Positions 1-8,219 of a stretch of 64,000 nucleotides of DNA are shown here, piece after piece. Location of the stretch: positions 62,001 to 126,000 of the forward strand of contig JBIQJD010000003.1 in NCBI GenBank assembly GCA_044507695.1, in the 5' to 3' direction. The DNA comes from JBIQJD01 sp044507695 (GTDB lineage Bacteria > Bacteroidota > Ignavibacteria > Ignavibacteriales > Ignavibacteriaceae). Both the position numbers and the translations under genes were made by a program. Under the pieces are notes generated by a model. That model did no database searches, was not told where the DNA came from, and saw only the letters and a list, made by a program, of their open reading frames with translations. Positions within the stretch are counted from its first letter, which is position 1. Every line of letters begins with the position of its first letter.

Positions 1-42
1 CCTCTTTTTGTTTGGTATAATTTAAATAATTAAGAGCCGCAA

Positions 43-1527
43 TTAATTTTTATCTCCCAAATATTCCTTGCCATCTTCAGATAGATTCGCTAAATATTTT
101 TCGGGATTATTATTAAACTTCTCATCACAACCATTGCAGCAAAAGCCAATCATTTTATTTTTATATGTAACTGTTTGAATTTCCGGATTAACTTTTCCAC
201 CGCGAACAGGACAAACCGAATTCCATATTTCAGATAGATTTTCAGAATTATTTTTAATAGAAGATTCATTTTGCGGATTCATTTCATTATCATGATTCTG
301 ATGTAAAGTAGAAGATAATCCTCCTCTTAACTGGCTTTCAGAATCGATAAGATAAGCGCCGGTTGCTGCAATCAATTCTCCTTCTTTCAATCCGGATAAT
401 ACCTGGTATTTATCATTAACTCTGGTTCCAAGTTTTACTTCCCGGGGTGCATAAGAATTTTCTCCTGTTTTAACCCAAACAATATTTTTTTCACCGGTAA
501 TTAAAACAGCATCAACAGGAATTAATAATCCTTCTCCGATATGAGATTTAAAGGTAACATTGCCGTACATGTTTGGTTTTAATTTACTATTCTTGTTAAT
601 GAATGAAGAACGGATTTTAATAGTTCTTGTTTCCGGATTAACAACCGGATAAACAAAATTAATTTTTCCTTCAAAGGTTTCACCGGGATAGGAATCAAGC
701 ACCAGATTTACTTTGCCGCCTTGCTTAATTATATCAAGATCATTTTCATAAACCTCTGCTATATTCCACAAGATTGAAAGATCAGCAATTTCATAAATCA
801 CTGTCCCTTCACTAACATACATTCCTTCCTGAACCTTTTTTTCAATTACCGTTCCATTGTAAGGTGAATAATAGGTTAGCTTATACGTCAATTCTTTATT
901 ACTTCTTAATTCATCTATCTGCTTTTGTGTTAATCCCATTAAAAGAAGTTTCTGTTCAGCAGATTTAATCATTACATCATCATCATTCTTATTGCCGGAA
1001 AAATTTCCCGTTAATAATCCGTTGCTTGCAATGAGATAATCATTCTGTGCCTGAACTAAATCGGGACTATAAATCTCAAACAGCGGATCTCCTTTTCGGA
1101 TATAATCACCGGTTTTATCAATAAAAAGTTTTTCGATTCTTCCATTAAATTTTGCTGTGATTAGTTTTTTGTTTTGCTCTGCGAAATCAAGATAGCTGTA
1201 GGCAGTAATTTCTTTAACAATTTCTTCCTTGCTTACTTTTACTACAGAAATATTAGCAAGCACTTGTTTTCTATCAGAAATCGTTATTGCCTCATCTGTA
1301 TGTCCTTCCATCGCGTAATCATTCCCTTTTAAAACAAGATCCATCTGGCAGATTGGGCAAACACCCGGCTTATCTGATGTTACTTCGGGATGCATGGGGC
1401 AATAGTAAATTTTGTTTTGTGCAGTATGATTATTTTCGTCTGCACATCCGTTAAAGAGTGCTGCAGTTAAAATAAAAACAGCAGCAAACAGAAAAATAAA
1501 CTGATTTATTTTTTTTAATCTTTTCAT
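43..1527 (-). CDS. cusB: CusB-like efflux periplasmic adaptor with two metal-binding domains
   Basis: This 494-residue membrane-fusion protein would link an inner-membrane RND pump to a TolC channel for metal-ion efflux. It opens with a hydrophobic export signal ending in an imperfect lipobox (FNGC). A heavy-metal-binding domain follows at about residues 41-65 (YYCPMHPE, then CPICQMDLV). The middle is a typical HlyD/CusB adaptor with a lipoyl-like half and beta-barrel. The C-terminus from Cys439 resembles a YHS/TRASH metal-binding domain (CPVRGG, then FCCNGC and NPEKYL). It is the last gene of the minus-strand operon, 26 bases after the TolC gene, and has a GAGG ribosome-binding site. The family call is firm. 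Copper or silver as substrate is inferred from the HMBD and the RND partner. Confidence 0.92.
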   Translation of the reverse strand: MKRLKKINQFIFLFAAVFILTAALFNGCADENNHTAQNKIYYCPMHPEVTSDKPGVCPICQMDLVLKGNDYAMEGHTDEAITISDRKQVLANISVVKVSKEEIVKEITAYSYLDFAEQNKKLITAKFNGRIEKLFIDKTGDYIRKGDPLFEIYSPDLVQAQNDYLIASNGLLTGNFSGNKNDDDVMIKSAEQKLLLMGLTQKQIDELRSNKELTYKLTYYSPYNGTVIEKKVQEGMYVSEGTVIYEIADLSILWNIAEVYENDLDIIKQGGKVNLVLDSYPGETFEGKINFVYPVVNPETRTIKIRSSFINKNSKLKPNMYGNVTFKSHIGEGLLIPVDAVLITGEKNIVWVKTGENSYAPREVKLGTRVNDKYQVLSGLKEGELIAATGAYLIDSESQLRGGLSSTLHQNHDNEMNPQNESSIKNNSENLSEIWNSVCPVRGGKVNPEIQTVTYKNKMIGFCCNGCDEKFNNNPEKYLANLSEDGKEYLGDKN

Positions 1528-1553
1528 TTTGAGCCTCAGAATTTCCTTTAGTA

Positions 1554-2861
1554 TTAATTTATTGTAAGACGTTGGCCTGCAATTGATTCAAGTTCAGCCA
1601 AAATCATTTGATGTTCCATTTCCGCTTCAGCCATTTCTTCTTCTTTCATTAGAAGCATCCGCATTGTTGAGATCAAATCGTTGATAGAGATTTTTGCAGT
1701 TTGGAATTCAGTTAACTGAGATTTTAGTGCACTTCTGTATAAAGGAATAATCTCTTCATTAAGCAGAGAAACTTTCCGTTCAGCATTTTTTAATTTTTTA
1801 ATCAATCCTTTTACTTCTGCAATCATTCTCTGCTTCATATTATTTTTTTCAGAAGATAAACCGCTGATTGCTGCATTTAATTCTTCTTCTTTTGCAGAAT
1901 ATTTTCCCGATGACCAAGGTGCAAACGGCAAAGTAATTGAAGCCATCAGGCTGTACATGTATTCGGTTTCACCGCTGCCATCAAACATATGAATGGGAGT
2001 TTTTGTTGTAAGCAGCATACCACGCGGCATACGCATTACAGATGCCTGCAGCATCAGATCAGGAATTAGTTCTTTATTGTTCATGCTTATTTCAAGTTGA
2101 TTCATCTCAATCATTTCATCCATTCTTTTTAAGTCAGGATTTGAATTGATTAAAATTTCACTAACTTCATCAGCCGAGTAGGGGAGTGAATCAATTTTCC
2201 AGTGATGGAAAACATTTAGTTCATCACTTTCAACTTCTCTTCCAAGCAGTGCGTTCATCTCATAAACAGCCGCAGAAAGATCATTCTGAAGAATTTCTGC
2301 CTGAGTTTTATTTTCAGCAAGTTCAGCTTTTATCATAATTACATCGGAATATTTTGCCGCTCCGGTTGTGTACAACTGCGCAGTTGAGTTAAGCAGATTC
2401 TCAAGCAGATCAATTACTTCATCACGTAAAACCATGTGGTGTTCAATCATCCATATTTCATAGTATTTGGCCCTTACTTCAGAAATTAATTTTAATTTGT
2501 AAGATTGAAGAGCTCTTTCAGCAATTGAAATATTTTTTGATTCAACATTCTGCATTGCTTCAAGCTTTCCGCCAAGTGGAAACATTTGTGAAATCATAAT
2601 ATCCTGTGAGAATGCGTTCTTTAAAGGATTAGCTTCGTTAAATGGTACCTGGGAAAATTCAACTCCAAAAGTTGGCTGGGGAAGATAGCCGGTTGATTTA
2701 CTTCTGTATTCAGCAGATTCAATTCTTGCTTGAAGTGCTTTAAGCTGAGGATTATTCTGTAATGCTTCTGTAATTAGTGAATCAACTGATTGTGCATTTA
2801 GCGGAAGAGTTGTCAGCACAAAAAATATCAGATAAAAAGTTATAATTATTTTCGATTTCAT
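1554..2861 (-). CDS. TolC-family outer-membrane efflux channel
   Basis: This is the outer-membrane channel of the metal efflux operon, about 435 residues. It has an N-terminal signal peptide ending near LPLNAQ and the long amphipathic helical segments of the TolC/CusC family. The ATG at 2861 is preferred over an in-frame ATG at 2882 because GGAGG lies just upstream of it and the signal peptide then starts cleanly at MKSK. It begins two bases after the pump's stop codon, so translation is probably coupled. Interior residues 270-305 are Met-rich, which would suit metal passage but is only suggestive. The family is clear from overall layout and neighbours; metal specificity is inferred. Confidence 0.9.
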   Translation of the reverse strand: MKSKIIITFYLIFFVLTTLPLNAQSVDSLITEALQNNPQLKALQARIESAEYRSKSTGYLPQPTFGVEFSQVPFNEANPLKNAFSQDIMISQMFPLGGKLEAMQNVESKNISIAERALQSYKLKLISEVRAKYYEIWMIEHHMVLRDEVIDLLENLLNSTAQLYTTGAAKYSDVIMIKAELAENKTQAEILQNDLSAAVYEMNALLGREVESDELNVFHHWKIDSLPYSADEVSEILINSNPDLKRMDEMIEMNQLEISMNNKELIPDLMLQASVMRMPRGMLLTTKTPIHMFDGSGETEYMYSLMASITLPFAPWSSGKYSAKEEELNAAISGLSSEKNNMKQRMIAEVKGLIKKLKNAERKVSLLNEEIIPLYRSALKSQLTEFQTAKISINDLISTMRMLLMKEEEMAEAEMEHQMILAELESIAGQRLTIN

Positions 2862-2863
2862 TT

Positions 2864-5800
2864 CTATTCCTCCCTCATCCAATTCGCCATTTTGGAAATT
2901 TCAAGTTTGCCTTTTTTCAAAGCATGTTCTTTCATGTAAGCAAAAAGGATAGGCGTAACAACAAGAACGTGAACTGCGGAGGTTAAAAGTCCGCCAATCA
3001 TGGGCGCAGTTAACGGCTTCATTACATCTGAGCCTGTACCTGAGGCCCACATAATCGGAACTAGTCCAATCATGCTTGTGAAAACAGTCATCAGTTTTGG
3101 TCTTAATCTTAAAACAGAACCTTCGATCGTTGCATCATAAATATCCTGTTTTGTAATTTCACCGCGCTCACCCTTCTGGAAGGATCTTATACGTTTATCA
3201 AGTGATTCATGGAGATAAACCACCATAACCACTCCGGTTTCAACAGCGATTCCGTACAAAGCGATAAATCCTACCCAGACAGCAACAGAAAAATTATATC
3301 CCAGAATGAAAACCATATACATCCCGCCAATGAGTGCAAACGGAACGGATAGCATAACCACTGCGGCTTCCAGATAATCCTTAAATGTGAAATAGAGAAG
3401 AACGAAAATTATAAGAAATACTACCGGCATAATTACAGTAATTGTTTGTTGTGCTCTCATCTTGCTTTCATATTGTCCGCTCCATGAATAACTGTATCCG
3501 GCTGGGAGATTAAGTTTTGCTTCAATAATTGTTTTTGCATCAGCCATTACACTACCCATATCTCTGCCTCTCGTATTCATAAAAACAATTGAACGAAGCA
3601 TTCCGTTTTCACTGCTTATCATTGGCGGCCCGGTTGTTATTTTTACATCAGCCAGATAAGCAAGCGGAAGATAAATTTTTGATTTACCCGATGTAGGTAG
3701 TAGAGAGGATGATATTTCATCTGTTGTTGATTGAGTTAGCTTATTTACTATCTGCGCTGAACCGCTGTTCATTGAAGCCATGCTGCTTGAAGTACCTGAA
3801 GCGGTTCTCATACCTGAATTCATGTCAGATATTGAAGCGGCACTTCCCATTTTATTTGAATACACAGGTATGATCAGATTCTTAAGATTTTCAATATCAT
3901 TTCTATAATCTCTTTCATATCTCATACGCAAAGGAAATCGCATTCTTCCATCCAGAACAATTCCAAGATTCTGCCCGCCGATTGCAGTTTCAATTATATC
4001 CTGTACTTCAGCAATATTAACTCCATATCTTGCAGCAGCTTCCCGCTTTATTTGAATATCAAGATAATATCCGTTCTGAACTCTTTCTGCAACAACATCT
4101 GCTGAGCCGTCTACCGTTTTAAGAATTTCTTCAGCTTTTATAGCGTAATATTCAAGCGTATCAAGATTATCTCCGAATATCTTAAATCCGATATCTGTAC
4201 GAACTCCCGTTGCAAGCATATTTATTCTATTAATGATTGGCTGGGTCCAGCCGTTTCTTACACCGGGAATTTGAAGTTTGCTGTCTAATTCCTGTATGAT
4301 ATCATTCTTCGTAATTCCGGGTCTCCATTGAGATTTATCTTTAAGAAGAATAATAGTTTCAATCATACTTAATGGTGCATTATCTGTTGCAGTTTCAGCG
4401 CGGCCGGCTTTGCCAAGTACATGTTCAACTTCCGGAATTTGTTTGATGATCCGATCCTGTACTTGTAATATCCGGTTAACTTCTGTAATTGATGCATTAG
4501 GCAATGTAACCGGCATGTAAAGAATTGAACCTTCATCAAGCGGAGGCATAAATTCAGATCCTGTTGAAATGATCATTGGCACGGTAATTAATAACGCAAT
4601 AACATTTACAGTGATCGTTAATTTCCTGTGTTTTAAAACCCAGTGAATTACCGGTTCATAAAGTTTGTTGAAGAATCTTGTAACAGGATTTTCATTTTCA
4701 CTTCTGAATTTTCCGCGCATCAGCATTGTCATCAAAACAGGAATTAATGTAATAACAACAGCAGCCGAGCCAATCATTACAAATGTTTTTGTAAATGCCA
4801 GCGGTTTGAAAAATTTCCCTTCCTGTCCTGTTAATAAAAATACCGGGAGGAATGAAACGAGAATTATGAGTTCGGAAAAGAAGATAGCACGGCCAACTTG
4901 TTTCGCAGAAAGGACAGAAATTTCTTTATAATCTTTTGAAGTAAGTTTTCCTCTATCTTTAATTGCGCGTGCAATATTCCTGTAGGCATTTTCAACCATA
5001 ACTATTGATGAATCAACGATTACACCTATAGCAAGAATAATTCCGCCCAGGCTCATGATGTTTGATGTGATATTAAATGTGTACATGAGAATAAAAGCGA
5101 GCAGAACAGAAATCGGAATTTCTATAATGATTCTTAAAATACTTCTCCAATGAAGAAGAAATATTGCAACCATAATTGATACAACAATAGCAGCTTCCCA
5201 CAATGCGTTTTCAAGTGTTCCAACAGCTTGTTCAATTAAGCTGCTTCTGTCGTATGAAGGGATGATTTTTACCCCTTCGGGGAGACCGTGAGAAATTTCT
5301 TTTATTTTTTCCTTCACATTTTCAATTACATGCTGGGCATTTTCTCCCATACGCATAACAACAATGCCGCCAACAACTTCACCTTTGCCGTCTTTCTCAA
5401 GTGATCCTCTGCGTATATCGCCGCCCATCTGAATTGAAGCCACATTCTTCAGAAAAACAGGAATACCATTCTTACTCGTTACTACTGTATTCTCTAAGTC
5501 TTTTCTTGATTGAATGTAACCCTGTCCACGCACAAAATATTCTGCATCACTTACTTCAAGAATTTTTCCGCCAACTTCATTATTGCTTCGTTGAATTGCG
5601 CTTACAACATCTGAAGTTGAAATATCATACGCACGGAGTTTATCCGGATCAACATCTACCTGGTATTGTTTTACATAGCCGCCGATGCTTGCTACTTCTG
5701 CAACGCCATCAATGGCAGAAAGTTTATAACGGACATACCAATCCTGTATTGCTCTTAATGTTCCAAGGTCATGTTTGTCACTTTCAACAGTGTACCAGTA

Positions 5801-6217
5801 GATGTGTCCAACTCCTGTTCCTTCCGGACCTAAAGTTGGCGTTACGCCGGCAGGAAGCTGAGCCTGAACAGTACTTAATCTTTCGAGCACTCTTGTGCGG
5901 GCAAAGTAAAGATCAGTCTCATCTTCAAAGATTACAAAGATGAATGACATGCCGAACATTGAATTAGCCCGCACAGCTTTTACATCAGGTAAACCCTGCA
6001 GCGCTGAAACGAGTGGATAGGTGACCTGATCTTCTACGATCTGGGGTGATCTTCCCATATATTCTGTAAAAATGATTACCTGATTCTCAGATAAATCCGG
6101 AATTGCATCAACGGGAAGATGTGCCAAACAGTAAATTCCGTATGCTGTTAAAATCAGATAAGCAAGGAGAACGAGGAATCTGTTCCTTGCACTCCAATCA
6201 ATTATTTTCTCTATCAT
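2864..6217 (-). CDS. cusA: CusA/CzcA-type heavy-metal efflux RND pump
   Basis: This is the inner-membrane proton-driven pump of the tripartite system, about 1117 residues with the usual RND layout: one N-terminal span, a large periplasmic loop, a bundle of spans, a second loop, and a second bundle. Recognisable segments include LPVDAIPDLSENQVII near the N-terminus and the HAE1/CzcA transmembrane motif GVIVDSSIVMVENAYRN. The start at 6217 (MIEKIIDW) has a GGAG site upstream; an in-frame ATG at 6280 lacks family support. An unusual insertion of about 60 residues rich in Ser and Met occupies residues 786-848, in the second periplasmic loop just before the conserved PLAYLADV segment. The pump lies immediately upstream of the TolC gene. 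Confidence 0.95.
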   Translation of the reverse strand: MIEKIIDWSARNRFLVLLAYLILTAYGIYCLAHLPVDAIPDLSENQVIIFTEYMGRSPQIVEDQVTYPLVSALQGLPDVKAVRANSMFGMSFIFVIFEDETDLYFARTRVLERLSTVQAQLPAGVTPTLGPEGTGVGHIYWYTVESDKHDLGTLRAIQDWYVRYKLSAIDGVAEVASIGGYVKQYQVDVDPDKLRAYDISTSDVVSAIQRSNNEVGGKILEVSDAEYFVRGQGYIQSRKDLENTVVTSKNGIPVFLKNVASIQMGGDIRRGSLEKDGKGEVVGGIVVMRMGENAQHVIENVKEKIKEISHGLPEGVKIIPSYDRSSLIEQAVGTLENALWEAAIVVSIMVAIFLLHWRSILRIIIEIPISVLLAFILMYTFNITSNIMSLGGIILAIGVIVDSSIVMVENAYRNIARAIKDRGKLTSKDYKEISVLSAKQVGRAIFFSELIILVSFLPVFLLTGQEGKFFKPLAFTKTFVMIGSAAVVITLIPVLMTMLMRGKFRSENENPVTRFFNKLYEPVIHWVLKHRKLTITVNVIALLITVPMIISTGSEFMPPLDEGSILYMPVTLPNASITEVNRILQVQDRIIKQIPEVEHVLGKAGRAETATDNAPLSMIETIILLKDKSQWRPGITKNDIIQELDSKLQIPGVRNGWTQPIINRINMLATGVRTDIGFKIFGDNLDTLEYYAIKAEEILKTVDGSADVVAERVQNGYYLDIQIKREAAARYGVNIAEVQDIIETAIGGQNLGIVLDGRMRFPLRMRYERDYRNDIENLKNLIIPVYSNKMGSAASISDMNSGMRTASGTSSSMASMNSGSAQIVNKLTQSTTDEISSSLLPTSGKSKIYLPLAYLADVKITTGPPMISSENGMLRSIVFMNTRGRDMGSVMADAKTIIEAKLNLPAGYSYSWSGQYESKMRAQQTITVIMPVVFLIIFVLLYFTFKDYLEAAVVMLSVPFALIGGMYMVFILGYNFSVAVWVGFIALYGIAVETGVVMVVYLHESLDKRIRSFQKGERGEITKQDIYDATIEGSVLRLRPKLMTVFTSMIGLVPIMWASGTGSDVMKPLTAPMIGGLLTSAVHVLVVTPILFAYMKEHALKKGKLEISKMANWMREE

Positions 6218-6335
6218 ATTAACTCCAACGGTTGAACATATAGTCCAATTCAAATTTGATTTCATCCGGGATTGCTGCAAACATTAAGTATGAATGCATC
6301 AAGCCGGCATAAAAATTTTTATAGTTTAGGATTTC

Positions 6336-6362
6336 GTTTAGAGTAAATTACTTTACTTAAAC
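6336..6362. promoter_or_regulatory. interrupted inverted repeat upstream of the RND pump gene
   Basis: The arms GTTTA-g-AGTAAA and TTTACT-TAAAC pair over 11 positions with a one-base bulge and a TTAC spacer. The repeat lies in the 159-base gap between the small Cys-rich protein gene and the pump gene, about 120 bases before the pump start. It could be an operator for a metal-responsive regulator or a weak hairpin. No T-tract follows on the minus strand, so a terminator is less likely. No regulator gene is seen nearby. Confidence 0.35.
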
Positions 6363-6376
6363 TTAGAGTTGATAGA

Positions 6377-6808
6377 TTAAATAAGAAGGATTGAGTTGAA
6401 CAGATAAAGCTGGTTTGTATGTAATAAAGCTGGAGAAGAACCTTTATCCCTGAAAGAAAAGAATTTATTTACTGTATCAGAATTTAAATCAACAATAACC
6501 GGTGCAATAATTTTTAATGTGCTGAAGTTATGAACATCAGTTTTTGTAGAAATGAAATTGTCTTTTACTTTTGCATCCACAAATTGATTTGAACAGCATA
6601 ACGGAGCCTTCGCTTTTACAAATTTAACTGCCGTGTTGTTCAAATCTTCCGCGCAGCATTTTTTCTGTTGTTTGGCAGCCATACAAGAAGAACATTCTTC
6701 TGCACTTATACTTTTTGCCATCTTACATAAATGAACAGAAAGAGGAAGGGAAGTTGTAGATACAAAAAATAAGAGTGTTAAAAGCGATATGTAAAATTTC
6801 TTTTTCAT
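6377..6808 (-). CDS. small secreted Cys-rich protein, HYC_CC_PP-like
   Basis: This 143-residue protein has an N-terminal signal peptide (MKKKFYISLLTLLFF) followed at once by VHLCKM. It then has a Cys-rich stretch with CSSC, KKCC and a later LCC. The signal, HxC and CC layout resembles the HYC_CC_PP family of Bacteroidota, with Leu in place of Tyr, but the end of the protein does not clearly match. The position upstream of a metal efflux operon and the paired cysteines suggest a periplasmic metal-binding or redox role; that is inference. It has its own strong Bacteroidota-type promoter only about 8 bases before the ATG, implying a very short leader. Confidence 0.7.
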   Translation of the reverse strand: MKKKFYISLLTLLFFVSTTSLPLSVHLCKMAKSISAEECSSCMAAKQQKKCCAEDLNNTAVKFVKAKAPLCCSNQFVDAKVKDNFISTKTDVHNFSTLKIIAPVIVDLNSDTVNKFFSFRDKGSSPALLHTNQLYLFNSILLI

Positions 6809-6816
6809 TTACATTA

Positions 6817-6848
6817 CAAACTTAAACTTTGATTTTGATTTATACAAA
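6817..6848 (-). promoter_or_regulatory. Bacteroidota-type promoter for the small Cys-rich protein
   Basis: Read on the minus strand, TTTG (6848-6845) is followed after exactly 20 bases by TAAGTTTG (6824-6817). This matches the TTTG-N19/20-TAnnTTTG pattern known for the primary sigma factor of Bacteroidota. The predicted transcript start would be within a few bases of the ATG at 6808, so the mRNA would be nearly leaderless. Confidence 0.55.
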
Positions 6849-6899
6849 CAGTAAAATTTTACCCGATTTAGAAACGTTATTCTGTAAATTATTTTTTTG

Positions 6900-6907
6900 T
6901 ACTTTTG
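6900..6907 (+). promoter_or_regulatory. possible promoter -7 element for murA
   Basis: TACTTTTG matches the TAnnTTTG core element and lies 45 bases before the GTG start of murA. No convincing TTTG is found 19-21 bases upstream, so this is only a candidate. Confidence 0.25.
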
Positions 6908-6952
6908 CTTATAATTAAAATCATAAATTGAAATAAAATTATAGAGTGCACT

Positions 6953-8218
6953 GTGGATAAATTTGTAATCAGAGGCGGCAAAAAATTAAACGGAACTGTC
7001 AGCATAAGCGGAGCAAAGAATGCTTCTTTGGCTTTACTTCCCGCTGCATTGTTAAGCAGGGATAAATCAAAATTCAAAAACACACCTGAACTTAATGATG
7101 TGTATACAATGCTTAAACTGCTGCAGCATCTTGGTGTTGAATCAGAATTTAAAAATGGAGTTGTTGCAATTAATACTTCTAATGTAAATAATTTTGATGC
7201 ACCATATGAACATGTAAAAAAGATGCGTGCATCAGTTTATGTTTTAGGACCGCTGCTTGCAAAATATGGAAGAGCCAGGGTTTCAATGCCGGGTGGATGT
7301 GCTTGGGGCCCAAGACCAATAAATCTTCACCTCGAAGGTTTGAAAAGAATGGGTGCGGAAATTGAACTGGAGGAAGGATATATAATTGCTAAAGCTCAAA
7401 AACTTAGAGGTACAAAAATCAATTTTGATATTCCTTCCGTCGGAGCAACAGGGAATATTCTTATGGCTGCTGTGCTCGCCAAAGGTACAACGGTAATAAA
7501 TAATGCAGCAATGGAACCGGAAATTACTAATCTTGCAGAATATCTGGTTAAAATGGGAGCAAGAATAGATGGTATAAACACCGCGTGTTTAACAATTGAA
7601 GGAGTAGACGATCTAACAGGAGCTGAAATAAGTACTATTCCTGATAGAATAGAAGCTGGTTCAATCTTAATTGCCGGTGCTCTAACCAAAGGGAAAATTG
7701 GACTGAAAAATGTCCAACCCAAACATCTAAATGCTGTTCTGATAAAACTTGAGAACAGCGGCTGTAAGATATTAGAAAGTAAGGATTTTGTGGAATTAGA
7801 TGCAGTAAATCTTAATCCTGCTGCCACCGATGTTACAACATCTCCTTTCCCTGGATTTCCAACAGATATGCAGGCTCAATGGACTGCTTATATGGCTTTG
7901 GCGGAGGGAGTTTCTACTGTAACTGATTCAATTTATCTGGATAGATTCAAGCATGTTCCCGAGCTTCAACGCCTGGGAGCAGAGATAAGCGTGATTGAAA
8001 ATAGGGCAGTAGTAAAAGGTGTGAAGAAACTTCGCGGAGCAAAGGTTATGTCCACTGATCTACGCGCAAGTGCATCACTTGTACTTGCCGGATTGGCAGC
8101 TAAAGGTGTAACAGAAGTTCTGAGGGTATATCATCTTGATAGAGGTTACCAAAGAATAGAAGAAAAACTAACTCAGCTTGGTGCTGATATTGAGAGAGTG
8201 GAGGGAACCGAGTACTAA
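6953..8218 (+). CDS. murA: UDP-N-acetylglucosamine 1-carboxyvinyltransferase
   Basis: MurA transfers enolpyruvate from phosphoenolpyruvate to UDP-GlcNAc, the first committed cytoplasmic step of peptidoglycan synthesis. The 421-residue length is standard. The start is the GTG at 6953, giving MDKFVIRGGKKLNG, the expected N-terminus with the substrate-binding KN in SGAKNASL. The catalytic cysteine is Cys116 in GGCAWGPRP, matching Cys115 of E. coli, so a fosfomycin-sensitive form is expected. FPTDMQAQ and the C-terminal DLRASASLVLAGL segment are also typical. The next gene begins within a base of its stop codon, suggesting a shared transcript. Confidence 0.97.
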   Translation: MDKFVIRGGKKLNGTVSISGAKNASLALLPAALLSRDKSKFKNTPELNDVYTMLKLLQHLGVESEFKNGVVAINTSNVNNFDAPYEHVKKMRASVYVLGPLLAKYGRARVSMPGGCAWGPRPINLHLEGLKRMGAEIELEEGYIIAKAQKLRGTKINFDIPSVGATGNILMAAVLAKGTTVINNAAMEPEITNLAEYLVKMGARIDGINTACLTIEGVDDLTGAEISTIPDRIEAGSILIAGALTKGKIGLKNVQPKHLNAVLIKLENSGCKILESKDFVELDAVNLNPAATDVTTSPFPGFPTDMQAQWTAYMALAEGVSTVTDSIYLDRFKHVPELQRLGAEISVIENRAVVKGVKKLRGAKVMSTDLRASASLVLAGLAAKGVTEVLRVYHLDRGYQRIEEKLTQLGADIERVEGTEY

Positions 8219-8219
8219 T

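Noticed and set aside
2862..2882. Longer start of the TolC gene at 2882
   Set aside because: The added residues come from the ribosome-site region and precede a clean signal peptide start at 2861.
4665..4931. 88-codon open frame antisense to the RND pump gene
   Set aside because: No family resemblance and no ribosome site; a shadow of the conserved pump frame.
5401..5943. 180-codon open frame antisense to the RND pump gene
   Set aside because: It lies wholly inside a well-conserved gene, has no ribosome site and has unnatural composition (rich in His, Leu, Cys).
8178..8219. Start of the membrane metallopeptidase at 8178
   Set aside because: It would overlap murA by 41 bases and has no ribosome site. 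TTG 8220 or ATG 8238 fits better.
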